A DNA stretch of 64,000 nt from Perca fluviatilis (lineage: Eukaryota > Chordata > Actinopteri > Perciformes > Percidae). Position 1 is the stretch's first letter; each line of letters starts with the position of its first letter. The notes under the pieces are model-generated. The model had not been told where the DNA came from and did no database searches. It saw only the letters and a list, made by a program, of their open reading frames with translations. Positions 33,190 through 45,607 of this stretch are shown in pieces. Made by a program: the position numbers and the translations under genes. The stretch spans positions 12,830,669-12,894,668 of the forward strand of contig NC_053126.1 of assembly GCF_010015445.1 (NCBI RefSeq). The letters are read 5' to 3'.

Positions 33190-33560
33190 AGGGGCGATTC
33201 TAAGATCAGACCTTTAGGGGGGCTCAGCCACTATTAATACTATGATGGAACTAAACCTGACACTTTAAGTCACAGTAATAACCAGTTTGAAACAATGTTC
33301 TAACATTCAGCAATTGTTTTGCTTACGTTTCAATTTGGGTTCTACAGGTGCATAGCACTGGCGACAGAATCACAGGATATTAAACCTGTTTCAAGCCCTT
33401 TGGACCTGTAATTGTTTGTCCTCTGTCACTAACAGACAAGTTAGCAAACTCTAACTTGAAGCACTAAATTTTTTTTATTTTTTTTATTGTTTTTTATTCA
33501 TTTTTAGGGGGGCTGAGATGAAATTGAGGGTAAAAAGGGTCTAAAATCACCAATGACGTG
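33190..33560. mobile_element. Fish DNA-transposon remnant (GGGGGGCT repeat)
   Basis: Starts 'caggggcgattctaag', then 'tttaggggggctcagcca', and near its far end has the similar 'tttaggggggctgagatg'. I recognise this as a dispersed fish repeat. Low coding content. Lies between igsf6 and kdelr2. Confidence 0.45.
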
Positions 33561-33734
33561 CACCATCATCTCTGTGCATTGACAATATTGGCGCAATCTA
33601 GGAAAGAAGGATTACATCTTCATCATTCTTATTGGTTCGAGTAGTTTGAGGACCTCACAAAATCAAAGCGTATTTTATCCCAACTTCAACCTGAACTGAA
33701 GTCTTAACAGCCGGAATACATGAAAACATCTTCG

Positions 33735-33870
33735 GTTTAAGTACAGTTATGAGATACTTGTAATTTATATTTTACTGTACTTTAAACTTCTAATCCACTA
33801 CATTTCAGAGGAGAATAATGTGGGCTACTTTTTACTCCACTATGTTTACTTGACCGTTTTCATTACTTAT
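33735..33870. repeat. Second copy of the TACTTAAGTA-type repeat
   Basis: Contains 'gatacttgtaatttatattt', 'ctaatccactacatttcaga' and 'tttttactccactatgttta', the same arrangement as in 4071-4530. Between igsf6 and kdelr2. Confidence 0.5.
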
Positions 33871-34129
33871 TATAGCTACTTTAGGCTACATATTAATATT
33901 TTACATACAAAAACAATGATGATTATATGGTTATGTTATAAAATATGGAGAATTGTCTCAGATTTAACCACCCTACAGTATACAATTGCTAGAATTAGCT
34001 CCACCTCGACGACCTCTGACCGATGTTTACATGTTAATGAATCGCTAATAACAACCCGAATAATGTATAATTATAATACCATATATCCCATTACACTAGG
34101 CCATTTTATGCAGAGCTGATAGTTAAATA

Positions 34130-34453
34130 CCAGCTAAAGCACTGGTCCCACCCATAGGTCCCACCCAATGTCTCTCCTCATTTGCAAAGTTTTTACTCCC
34201 TTTCGTTCAGCTCGTTGGATCTTCTTGTACTGTCGGTCAGATTTTGGTCCAATCCAAATGTCTCTGTGTGTTTTCTCACGCCCCCTTCCACGTCGACCTG
34301 CACCCTCGCCATATTTCCAATTCTGTGAAGCCTGCAGCCCGATTTGCTGCTAAATTGCAGAGGAGAATATTTCCCACAAGATAGTAGTAGGTGTGAAACG
34401 ATTTACATCCCCGTTAGCTTCCTGGCTAGTGTCTGTTAATTCATTCTGCAACA
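34130..34453 (+). promoter_or_regulatory. kdelr2 promoter region
   Basis: Duplicated 'aggtcccaccca' near 34143-34168, a CCAAT box at 34249-34253, and CCACGTCG at 34288-34295, one base from the CCACGTCA form of the unfolded-protein-response element bound by XBP1/ATF6. KDELR2 is known to be induced by ER stress, which fits, but the spacing is not that of a classical ERSE (CCAAT-N9-CCACG). Confidence 0.4.
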
Positions 34454-37400
34454 ATGAACGTCTTCAGACTGACAGGGGACCTTTCTCATCTGGCTGCTAT
34501 CATCATCCTGCTACTCAAAATATGGAAAAGCAGGTCATGTGCAGGTGAGCCACAGCTATAATTTCTATTACATATGTTACAATATTGTTTTTCGAACGTC
34601 ACTGATTAACTTTGCCTGTCTTTAAATTGCTAAAATCGTTTTAGCTTAGTTTTTCTCTTCTTACCAGCAAGTTCCAAGCTAGCTAACGATAGCTACATGC
34701 TAACGTTTCCCACCCATTCATTTGAGTCTAGGCTAATACCGTTAGCCGATAACAACTGGAAACGGCTGTCTGCACCTCCATCACTTCTAGTAGCAGTCTA
34801 ACGTTACTGTTATATCTAACGTTACTGAAAATATATAGTTAACGTTACCTATTTAAAGTTAGAGGCAATAACGTCCCAATGTAGCATAGCATCAGCTAAC
34901 GTAACTTTGTTGGGATGGCTAATGTGAGTTGAACTTAGTTGTAACATGTAAGCTAAACTACGTTACGGATTGAAGTAGTCACTTGGGTCACTGCTGCTTA
35001 GTAGATGAATGAGCAAATAAACACAAAGTTATTCCGATTTTTTTGCAGTGTATTTTTTCCTTCAGGTTCACCGGTTGGTTTTGCTTTCTCTACACATAAC
35101 TCATCCATTCACTCCGGCTCTGTTAATATGAAGTTTGGTGCTCGATGTTTTTGGTCTGGCTTCTGACGTGGCGTTCTAGAATGCCCTGCGGTAGTATCTA
35201 ACCTGCTAAAGTGTTATTTTTTCTTTTACCTTTACCATGCTTAATTCCGCTAGCTCTTATGACACGTGTTATGTATTGATGGTAAACCGCACATTGAACC
35301 ACAGAGATAGATAAGAGTCAATTCTGATGTGCAGTCAAAAGGAAACTGGTGGATGGATACTACTTGGTTATGAGGAGAAGCGCTGGGATTGGCAAAAGTT
35401 AATTGAGGTTACAATTAAGAGCTGATGGTGTTTCTCCATTATTTAGGCTAACATGGTTAGATATCACGTAGTATCTACATCTAAGTTACACAGTGAATTT
35501 AAAATGTTTATTACAGAGATTTATGTTAGAAAATCCATTAATCCATAATCTGTAAACTTTATAGCCTAAAATCACAACTCATACATTTTCCTTTTAACGG
35601 GATAAAATGGGATTTTATTTTTTATTTTATTTTTTACAAAAAGCTTACAGGACAGACATACAGTACATGCAATAGATGTTTTGTATAATAGACAGAAATA
35701 ACAATAGTACAATTACACAATTGAGAGCGAGAATGACAATATTAGGTAATGTGGTGCACAGATACATTAAGGATATGATCAGAGAAAATATTGATCAACG
35801 TCAGAGTGCCGCCAAGCACTGGCAGAACCCCAAAACCTCCTCTGTACCATTAAGACCTGGAAAGAGGACAGACTATACAAACACTGCAGGGGCAAAACTC
35901 CAGCCGCTTATACTTTCCAGGGGGCCTCTAGCCTCTGTACCCCGCCTGGCTATCAATGGGCTGACATATACAGACAAGTTCACTCAGACTAAAAGTCACT
36001 CCTACAGTGACTTGCATAAGTTTACACACACATGTTAAAGTTGTCTAAAAAGAGGAATACAAAAAAAAAATCTTAATCTTAATGCCTTAATTAAAAACAA
36101 TTGGAAAAATCCAACCTTTAAGGACACCAATTTTCTTTGTGAATGAATAATGTATTGTAAATAAATAAATGTTCTTCCTTAAAATACAGGGGGCATAAGT
36201 ATACACACCCCTATGTTAAAGTCCCATAGAGGCAGGCAGATTTTTATTTTTAAAGGCCAGTTATTTCATGGATCCAGGATACTATACCTTCACCATACCT
36301 AGAGATTGGCATGGGGTACTTTCCATAAGATCATCTCTCAATGCAAATCAAACCACCCATTAGGCTAACTGAAATAAAACCATGCCAATCTCTAGGTATG
36401 GTGAAGGGTATGTGATGATGTTGGGCTATTTTAATTCCAAAGGCCAAGGGAACTTTATCAGGATGCATAGTATCCTGGATCCATGAAATAACTGGCCTTT
36501 AAAAATAAAAATCTGCCTGCCTCTATGGGAATTTAACATAGGGGTGTCTATACTTGTGCCCCCTGTATTTTAAGGAAGAAAATTTTTTTATTTACGAATA
36601 TTTATTCACAAAGAAAATTGGTATCCTTAAAGGTTGGATTTTCCTAAGCTTTTTAATTAAGTCATTAAGATCAATTTCCAAAAGATGTTTTTTCATTCCT
36701 CTTTTTAGTCAACTTTAGCATGGGTGTGTAAACTTATGAAAGCCACTCTAACCTGCATTTCTGTGGGAGGAAACCCACACAGACCCAAAGAATATACAAC
36801 TCCATACAGAAAATCTGCCAGATTCAAACCAACAACCTCACTGCTGCCCAGTGTGGATCTGTATGCATCTTAAAGGGGTAGTTAAGAGTTTTTGAAGTGG
36901 GGTTATATGAGGTATTTTTCCATAGTTAGTGTATACCTACAGTAGATTGCGGCCCCCAGGTTTGGAGAAGAAGGCAGGAGTACTGGCACAGAAGCTAAGC
37001 AATGTACTGCTGTGGACCGTGCCAAATGTATTTTACGAGGGAAAAAACATAAAAAAAAAAAATTACATTATATTCTGAGTATTTTCACTGCTTTCCCTTG
37101 CCATCCGGCAGCCCTTTTTTAAGATTATTTTTGGGAACTTTTTCCCTTTATTACTAGTGACAGTGGATAGACACGAAAGGGGGAGAGAGATGGGGGAAGA
37201 CAAGCAGCAAAGGGCAGCAGGTCGGATTTGAACCCGCGCCGCTGTAGGACTCAGCCAACATGGGGCGAACACTCTTACTGGGTGAGCTAGAGGCCGCCCC
37301 CCCAACAGCCCTTTCTGACGGGAAACTGAAGCAGTTTTCTATGCTTTCTTCATAGAGGCAGACTCCCTTGACAAATAGTCATTTTACCTTGCAGAACACA

Positions 37401-40400
37401 GGAGTTGTTGGTCTACTGCTGCTTCGATCAGTTAGTTTGTTTGCAGCAAGGGCTGTCTGACGGCAAGGTAAAACGGCAAACATTTTCTAAATATACAGTA
37501 CATTTAAACTGATCGATTTTTTTATTTAAAATGTTTTCTTCTCCAAACTGGGGTCATGCTGACCGCCTTACTGTAGATCATACACTGACTAAGAAGTAAC
37601 TAAGTACCTCAAACCCTGCTTCAAACATCCAAACTATCCCTTTAAAACATCTTAAGCTTATTTGCAAGTTAAAATCGTAATGTTTAGGCATGGTAAAGGT
37701 CAGGGAAAGATGTGTGAGGGATGTTCATCTCTGCCTGTAATTGTCCTTGGAACCAACATACTGTTGTAAGAGACTCTGTTGTGACTGTGATCCGGTCAGA
37801 GGTCCATACAGACCCAGAGAGAAACCTGTACAAACTTCTTGTCTTCTCATGATGCCCTAAGTTTGATGTACTGTGTAAGTCCATGCACTTGAGTTGCTCT
37901 TGTGCCTGCCAACCTGAGAGGTTATCAGTTTGTGCATTTTCACTAAGATAGCATTAGTCAAAGTAATTAAAATTGACTGTATAATACCAGACACTATACA
38001 TGCAATTTCATTATGCCAATAAACTGGGTCTTAAAAAGTCTTAAAGTTTTAAATTTCAAAATCAAAATTTAAGGCCTTAAAAAGTCTTATACCCAACCTT
38101 ACTCTGGGTCCTCCACAGGGTCACTAGAAACCAGTCCTATAATGCGAATGAGGAAATCAGAATTGTTTCAGATGATCCTGACTCTGACATCTGCCGTTTT
38201 CTGTCGTGATATAGGTCTTAAATTTAATTCATAACGATCTTAAAAAGTCTTAAATTTGACTTGGTGAAACCTGCAGAAACCCTGAATAAAACAAGTCCAA
38301 AAGGACTGATATTGCTGATTTTCCAGATAAATATTCATCATGTTTCCAGTAGATGTCACCGTTCAACAAGGAAAAGCATTTGATTCATACTGTATGCAAA
38401 CTACTTGTGAAGCTGTTCTGAAGTTGCTGTTGGGTCAACATAAATGTTAAATGTGCTTGATACATCTGTTAAAGGTATCTCTGGAAAGAGCCAAATCCTG
38501 TTTGCTGTGGTGTTCACCACTCGCTACTTGGATCTGCTCACCTCCTTTATCTCCCTCTATAACACAAGCATGAAGGTAAGACACCAGTCACGCCCAAGCT
38601 CTGACCAGCAGCCTTTCATACATGTCCCGTATTTCTCCTCACTACTTTTTTTTATTTTTATTTTTATTTTTTTTTAAATGACAAGCCGTTCTGCTTTGTT
38701 TACCAGTTGATCTACATCGGCTGTGCGTACGCCACAGTCTACCTGATCTACGTGAAGTTCAGGGCAACCTACGATGGCAACCATGACAGTTTCAGAGTGG
38801 AGTTCCTGGTTGTTCCCGTTGGGGGTCTTGCTGTTCTCATCAACCACAACTTCTCTCTCATGGAGGTGGGTTCGACCTTCTGTATTGTTGTCAAAGCGGG
38901 ACATGATTCATCGGAAAAGGAGCTGAGCACTAAGAACATCCTGCTATAAACATCACATCACATTTACTGTAGTATGAATGAGCATCTACATTTTTGTACA
39001 TCCTGCACTAACCATACAGCCTTTATTTTCCTTCTTAATGTTAAACGGTTATATGTATGTGTTATTTGTTTCTGTATTTATTTATTTGTTTATTTTTATA
39101 ATATTGGTTTTATGTATGCACCAGCAACCAAAGCAAATTCCTAGTAAGTGCTACTTACCTAATATTAATAATTAATTAATAAATATTTGTAATCCTGCAC
39201 ATTTAAATCTATCTGTCTCCAGATCCTGTGGACATTCTCCATCTACCTAGAGTCGGTGGCAATCCTGCCTCAGCTCTTCATGATCAGCAAGACTGGCGAG
39301 GCAGAGACGATCACCACCCACTACCTGTTCTGCCTGGGCCTGTATCGGGCCCTCTATCTTCTCAACTGGATCTGGCGTTATTACTTTGAAGGCTTCTTAG
39401 ACATGATCGCCATCTTTGCCGGATTGGTCCAGACTGTCCTCTACTGTGACTTCTTCTACCTTTATGTCACCAAAGGTGGGTTACCTGCTGGTATCATCCA
39501 GTGTGGCATTAGACAGATCAAAACTAATGAAATAATCCAACAATATGTCGTATAGTTATATGTATGCTGTAAGAGTTATTTGTTATCATTCCTCCAGTCC
39601 ACACTGACCCTGAAGTGATCCCTTCCGAAAGTAACCTCAATGTAGGAGATACATAGTCCCTGTTCCCTGTAAAACCTCATTCTAAAGTTCAGTTGAAGCT
39701 AATATGAGGCTTAAGCAATCAGAATTTCTTGAATCAAGTGATCTTTTTAGTACAAAAATCCCTCTTTGTATTACTGTCCACAGTAGCTCAGCAATGAAAC
39801 ACTGTCCCAGGAAACACACAAAGTTGTTTTTGTGCTAAAAAGACAAGTCAATTTAGAAATACACACTTAATTTGGCTAACCTAGACTGCCGAAGCCGCAT
39901 ATTAGCATCGGTTGAACTTCAGAATAAATTTTTTCCCACGAAACCATGACTGTGGATATTTTGCATTAGAAAGAAATTGCTTGTGAGTAAAGTCAAGACC
40001 GTTCAAGACTTTTCCTTCACTATTAATAATCTTCAATCCCATCATAGTGCGTCCAAAACTGAAACTATTTACACTTGTGCAATGTTTGTCTAGAAACAAT
40101 AATGATGTAGAAAATCTTGGACATCACAGTTTTTTTCTCTACAGTAACTTAAATACAGTAGTTTTCTTGGGGCCATCATCTAGTTGAGGAAATGTATCTT
40201 TTTTATGTAGAGGGGAGACTATTCGTTTTATTCAGAAACGATAATTTCTTCATTCGGGCCTCGGGTGTCATCAGTGACGTCATTGGTCTAAATCGATGCA
40301 TGCCTCCATACGCGCTTCACTGAAAACTTCCTGGACATAACCTCACATCTTGTTGCCAGTTCCCCCCCTTAGGAACGTTTTTTTAGGAATGCAGAAAATT

Positions 40401-40923
40401 GATTTGCCTTTCCACCTTTTTATGTTGTAAAGCAGAAATAAATATGCGTAGAACACTCAGCAGATCATCTATTTCGTAGAGACAGACATTCTGGAGTTTT
40501 TGGTCTCCTTTTTCACCACAGCGTGTCCATCCTGCAGCCATTCAAACATGATGGTAAATTACGAAGAACAACACGTCTCTGTGTTATTTCTTATCTGTGA
40601 AAATTGTGTCTCAAGCAAGCTGTTTATAACAAAAATTCTCATCGGTCTAAATGGCCTAATCTTCACGGTTTAGTTCCTGTGTTTAATTGAAAAGGGCTTT
40701 TGGTTCACACCACCAGATCTTGCTTCTGAGCACAAATTGCAGAATTCCATTTTAAATGCTCCTTAAAAAATGGAACCTCTGACACTGAAACGATCAAAGC
40801 AAAGAAGTGTAAATAATTTATGGCAAAGTGAACATATACCGGCCTAGTGATGGTTTCTGACTGTCTATCTTTCTAACTCACCCCTCAGTGTTGAAAGGCA
40901 AGAAGCTGAGCCTTCCGGCGTAA
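34454..40923 (+). CDS. kdelr2: KDEL (ER lumen retention) receptor 2, 5 coding exons
   Basis: Seven-helix Golgi/ER receptor that captures KDEL-tailed ER proteins in the early Golgi and returns them in COPI vesicles. Exons: 34454-34544, 38475-38575, 38707-38865, 39223-39475, 40889-40923. All are GT-AG, phases agree, exactly 212 aa as in other vertebrate KDELRs. Distinctive stretches: [16 protein letters not shown] at the start, [72 protein letters not shown], and C-terminal [11 protein letters not shown], whose lysines serve COPI retrieval. The [18 protein letters not shown] and VPVGGL segments point to paralogue 2 rather than 1 or 3. Intron 1 is 3.9 kb and holds a foldback transposon and a SINE. 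Candidate polyadenylation signals: AATAAA at 41614 and ATTAAA at 42224. Confidence 0.97.
36005..36748. mobile_element. Tc1-like foldback (snapback) MITE with second nested inverted repeat
   Basis: Flanked by TA on both sides (36003-36004, 36749-36750). The ends read CAGTGACTTGCATAAG and, inverted, GAGTGGCTTTCATAAG. The outer arms, about 36005-36285 and 36466-36748, are diverged reverse complements over some 280 bases. Between them is a second inverted repeat, 36287-36314 with 36380-36407, matching over 28 bases. No coding capacity. In kdelr2 intron 1. Confidence 0.85.
37110..37303 (-). mobile_element. tRNA-derived SINE
   Basis: The minus strand begins GGCGGCCTCTAGCTCACCCA (A-box region) and contains the B box GGTTCAAATCC, then 'tgctgccctttgctgc' and a pyrimidine-rich tail ending near the poly-T/A region at 37110. 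The same family occurs on + at about 49290-49450. In kdelr2 intron 1. Confidence 0.75.
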
Positions 40924-42260
40924 AACCTACAGAAGGAGATGGAGACTCCCAGCAGACTCAGGGTGGTGGGGGAGATCACATGATGTAATCTCGTGACCTA
41001 CAGCAAAAGATGCCTGAGGCAGAGAGCCAACTATCTGGGGGGGGGGAACACTAGTCTTCTTGATGATTGCTGATGGACAACTGGTAAATGCCAACAAACA
41101 CCAGAGCTGAACAAAAATCATACTAGGTCAACCTTTGGATTTCTGTGTTCAGCATCTTGCCTTAAACTTCTTTTCATTGCTGTTCAAATAAGCGAAAAGG
41201 CTTTTTTTGTTTTTCTACATGTGAGGCGTATACGCTTGTTTTTTTATTTTTTTTATAATGTCACAAATAGGGTCGACTCCGAGAAGTACCTTGTTTGACT
41301 TGGTAATGAATACACAATGTACAGTCTTGAGTGAGACTAAAGAGGTAATGTATCTGAGTGCCTGATGAGGATTACGTCCACTTTGGCACAGTTTTTCTTT
41401 TTTTACTTTTGGATTTTCCTTTTGTCTGCATATACTGTAATACATGTACCTTCTCATGGAAATATTCAAAGATGCCAACAGCAACACTTTCACTCCAACG
41501 CACATGCATTTTGTAAAACATTTTAACTTTTCTTCTATAAATCTGACAATTTTGTAAGCAGAACTCATGAGAGGATTTTTAGTTTCAACTTAGGTTTAAG
41601 ATGTAACCCATGAAATAAATTGAATTCCAGCAATCTTTTGGACATAGATGTCAGCATTTTCAAATGGTGGCTATCTCATTTATAATTAAACCTTTTCATG
41701 TGTTAATTGAATTTCTTTTCCTTCAGCTTACTGTATTGAAGAAGAAAAAAATACATAAATTGTTCTACAGCTTTAAAATGGATTTCACACAATCTTTTAA
41801 CAATGTTACATCACATTTGGGATGTAGATGGAGCACAAACTTTGTTTCTGCCAGCATTGCACCCCAATAACAAACTCATGAACACCTTCAAACAGTGACT
41901 TGTCGGTTATCTCAAGGTAGAAATCTATGAAGTCAAGAGTAAAGCAATAAGGAATGACTGAATAGGGATATTTGGCATGAGATCCTATAGCACTTTGACT
42001 AGTTGTGACATTTCAATTGTTAACCGTATAGCTGGAGTGTGAACAGTTAAACAGATTTCACATGGTGCTGATCGATTATTGAGTAGAGGTGATCAAGTTG
42101 TTCAATGGGTGAATTTTATTAAATTTACAGGCCTCTTGTTAACTTTTGAATTTTTGTTTTCAAAGTAGTCATTCCTAAAGGATTATTTCAACTTTTTGTC
42201 TTTTTGTGCATGATAACGCCTCCATTAAAGATTTTATTAGAATCACACTCTTGTGTCGCT
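40924..42260 (+). other. kdelr2: Probable kdelr2 3' UTR
   Basis: Follows the kdelr2 stop codon, AT-rich, with AATAAA at 41614-41619 and ATTAAA at 42224-42229, the latter followed by a T/GT-rich stretch. No open frame of note. KDELR2 mRNAs in other vertebrates have long 3' UTRs. Confidence 0.5.
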
Positions 42261-42354
42261 GTTTGATTATTTATATCACGCAAGCACAGATATGAAGCAA
42301 ACCTTTTTTTTTAAGTACATTGTGTTTTTGACCATTACGAATACTATGGAGAGT

Positions 42355-42480
42355 AGTGGTAGAGTAGAAGTATTCAGATCCTTTACTTAAGTGAAAGTAT
42401 TAATACCAAACTGTAAAGATGCCGTTTAAAGTAAAAGCCCTGCATTTATATCCTGCATTGAAAATGTTCCTTAAAGGGAC
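42355..42480. repeat. Short fish repeat (GTGGTAGAGTAGAAGTATTC type)
   Basis: Reads 'agtattcagatcctttact' followed by taagtgaaagtatta, the left end of a very common teleost repeat related to the TACTTAAGTA family. Confidence 0.5.
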
Positions 42481-42703
42481 ACTTTTGTTACTTAAAGGGT
42501 TGTGTCATCTTTGTGTGTACAGTGTTTAGATGAACAGTGTTTAGTTTCCCTCCGTAGCGCCAGTGCACGGAGAAGCAGAGCAGCGGAGGTCTGCTTCTGT
42601 GGGGGGCTCCATGCGGGTGAGAAATTCTGAAATATGACCAGCAATACACAGATCCTCTGTCTAAATATGACTAACCAACAGACCTCAGTCTGTTAGGTTA
42701 GAT

Positions 42704-42828
42704 AATTTGCACTACCCTATCCCACCCATACTGTTCTATTTATTTACAAATGTACATACTGTAATTACACCTATACATAGCCAGATTCTACTGCTCTTCA
42801 TAATGTTCATCCTGCACATATATATATA

Positions 42829-42878
<50 letters not shown>

Positions 42879-43138
42879 CTATTATAATGTCACTGCTACT
42901 ACATTGCACATATCTGTACATGTTGTTCATACATTGTACATATTACATTTACATTATTCTGCTCTTATAACACTGCAATGTATGTTCTGCCTGTGCACCA
43001 CCTGTCAATACTTTGTATATCACATTGCACTTTTCTGCTTGTTTTGCACTTCTGGTTAGACACAAACTGCATTTTGTTGTCTTTGTACTTGTACTCTGCA
43101 CAGTGACAGTAAAGTTGAATCTAATCTAATCATAATGT
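42704..43138 (+). mobile_element. LINE-type 3' end, interrupted by (AT)n
   Basis: Low-complexity AC/T-rich sequence with repeated 'attgcac' and 'acattg' words, ending 'agtaaagttgaatctaatct' plus a partial repeat of aatct. This is a typical teleost LINE 3' tail. An AT microsatellite occupies 42818-42875. Confidence 0.55.
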
Positions 43139-43164
43139 GCTTAGTATTATTCTAACAAAAAGCG

Positions 43165-43490
43165 TTTGCAGTCGGGTTCCGAAGCTCTAGAACAATCTGC
43201 CTGAGGAAATTAGGTCAGCTGAGTCAGTGGTCTCCTTTAAGTCCCTTCTTTAAACATACTGTATTTTTTATCAGAGAGCCTTTCCTGATTTTATTTGTAC
43301 TTGAACCTCCTACGAACTCTTACTAAATTTAAAATATTTTCTTACCCACACTATACAGGTTTTTAAACTCCAAATAGTTTCTTAATCAGTTTTTTTTAAG
43401 CTGTGATGATTGTATGACTTGTCTTTTATTTTGCTGCTTTGTGAAGCACTTTGTATTTTAAAAGTGCACTATAAATACAACATTTGAAGA
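43165..43490 (+). mobile_element. Second LINE-like 3' fragment
   Basis: Begins 'gttccgaagctctagaacaa' and runs to 'tgaagcactttgtatttta' and 'aagtgcactataaataca', a tail shared by many fish LINE 3' ends. It contains no intact reverse transcriptase. Confidence 0.45.
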
Positions 43491-44800
43491 TGATAAAATA
43501 ACCATTATTTCCCCAACTCAAATCCGTTGTAATACATGGAGATATCTCATGAAGAAAATTGTACAGTATACCATATTGATAAATAAAATTGGTGTGTGCC
43601 ATACATTAGACTGCATTTTTTACCAGATAATCTATCACCAATAATACATTGTTTTAAAAGCCAAGAAACTTCTCCATCTCTGTTTGGACAGAAGACCAGC
43701 ACAACTGTTTATCCTGATAAGGATTTATTCAAAGCTGCATTACAAACGTACAACATTGTGCTCTTTTAAAGTTAACAGTGTAGAAGAAAAAGTTCTCTCA
43801 GGTCCAGTTCCGTGGCTGGTTCAGATGAGTTTTATTCACTGCGCAGTGGAGAAAGAAGCTCACAAGAAGTTGTAGGATTCTCTCTGACCAGAATGAGTTT
43901 CTAGTCAGGGTTCTATACAAAGTTACAGGAAGCAACAGAATAACAAAAGCTGAGAAGACATTCACTCACAAAACTATCTGAGTAGGTTTACATGGACCCA
44001 ATACCATCTCAAACTATTTAAAAATGGTCCTTTGTTAAATAAGGTGTGAACTCCCCTGGAGCTGGGTTGGGCTTTAAAGAAACAGTCTCACTCACAGTGA
44101 CCAAAGTAAAATACTTTGTTTTAAATACTAAGCGAGGCAAAAAGGGAGACAGACTTAATTAACACAGGCGACACAAAGAGGATATCAGTATAAAATGAGA
44201 CTAAAATTGTTAGGTAATTCATTTTCTTCTACAACAGCAAACACACATGTAACAGTTATTTTGTAGTGATTTCTTTTGCTTAATAAGCATGTGCATCAGA
44301 TATTTGCAGACATACACAACATACAGTACACAGGCATTTTCAGACTGAATAGAATAGTGCATTTGGATTAACTACACTGTTCAGCCATGAGTCAACATCT
44401 TTCTCTGATACTTGAAATCAGCCACCATTTCACAAGATATGTGCATAGTGCATATAGAATATGTTTGGATTAGACTAAAATAAGTCTTCCGTATATGGCT
44501 ATTAATGCAATTGAAAGGTTAGTTGATTCATGTTTTGGCTGTTGTAGACATTTTATTCTTCTTGAATTAGCCAAATGTGGGACATTGTTTGCATTTCAGA
44601 TGAAGCCAACACATTACATCCACACTCAATACCACTCCGAAATCCCCAGGATGTGTCCTAATCAAACCAAAAAAGAAAAGAAAATGTAGCTATATCACAC
44701 TAATAAAAGAAATGGTACATATCAGTACTCTTAGTGCCAAGTTGTCTCAGACAATCTGCATGTCCAAAATGTGGGACAATGTTAAAAGGCCTAAATTATC
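43491..44800. other. Intergenic, nothing recognisable
   Basis: AT-rich unique-looking sequence between kdelr2 and ldaf1 with no supported gene, RNA or repeat boundary. Confidence 0.5.
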
Positions 44801-45010
44801 TTAATTCATGTAATATAAACATCTCAGGTCAATAGCATTCAAGCTATTGGCTCTGGCCAACAGCCTCAGCCAAGGGACCCCACCATCCTCAACGATCTGT
44901 CTATAGTCTATTGCTCCCCTCATCCTTCCTGCCTCCACTGATTCAATTTCCTTCCCTGATTTTTTGCCTGCCTTTCTCTGTGTCTTATTTCTCTTCTTTA
45001 CCATTGTGAT
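44801..45010 (-). CDS. Candidate coding exon of unknown identity
   Basis: On the minus strand an acceptor (tgtatttcag at 45011-45020) is followed by a 69-codon frame to a TAA at 44803-44801. The peptide after ATG at 45004 is strongly basic (KKRNKTQRKAGKKSGKE) and then reads RGAIDYRQIVEDGGVPWLRL, more protein-like than its AT-rich surroundings. I do not recognise it. It lies 600 bases downstream of the ldaf1 stop on the same strand, so it could be an alternative ldaf1 3' exon, a separate small gene, or a retroelement scrap. Confidence 0.25.
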   Translation of the reverse strand: MTMVKKRNKTQRKAGKKSGKEIESVEAGRMRGAIDYRQIVEDGGVPWLRLLARANSLNAIDLRCLYYMN

Positions 45011-45607
45011 CTGAAATACATTACATTGAATAATCAATAATATGCATAGAATTAAGTGGAACAATTTTTATTAAATTTTCTGAACTCAAACATTATTATT
45101 ATTTATTTAAAATAATGCATTAGAAGACTAAAACCCTGTAAATAACCATTGTTATTGCAAAAAAATATGCTGTTCCACATCAGGCCAATCAAACTGTCCC
45201 ACCTTTCGAACCCTATTTCAGTCTTTATATGTTATGTATTTCTTATTACAGTCTGGTTTAAACACTGCCACTGACCTTTGGGTGGTCTACACCATTGACA
45301 TATATAAAAGGTCTACACACAGGGTGTTTCCTGCTGAAGATTGCTCCATCCTATTCTACAGTATGATTGGAGAGCTACATTTATTGACTTTTAGGTCACC
45401 CACTGGAGTGCAAGTGTCCCACATCACAACAATTCACCTATATAAAATGTCTAGATATAGAGATGATGACAAGCATTTTAGAAAAATATGTAATATTTAG
45501 GCCTTAGACATACAGTAACCATCAGGGAGTCTTTGTGCATAGAAAATTATTACATACTGTGCATTTGAAGGGTCATTTCAAGAATCAACCTACTGCATTT
45601 CCTTCAG

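Noticed and set aside
35676..36038. 120-codon frame in kdelr2 intron 1
   Set aside because: No recognisable domain; it runs into the foldback transposon and has no splice support.
37200..37303. Possible tRNA on the minus strand
   Set aside because: A and B boxes are present but no cloverleaf acceptor pairing, and a SINE tail follows.
39256..39555. Read-through form of kdelr2 exon 4
   Set aside because: The frame past 39475 is intronic; the donor and the conserved [11 protein letters not shown] exon at 40889 give the standard 212-residue protein.
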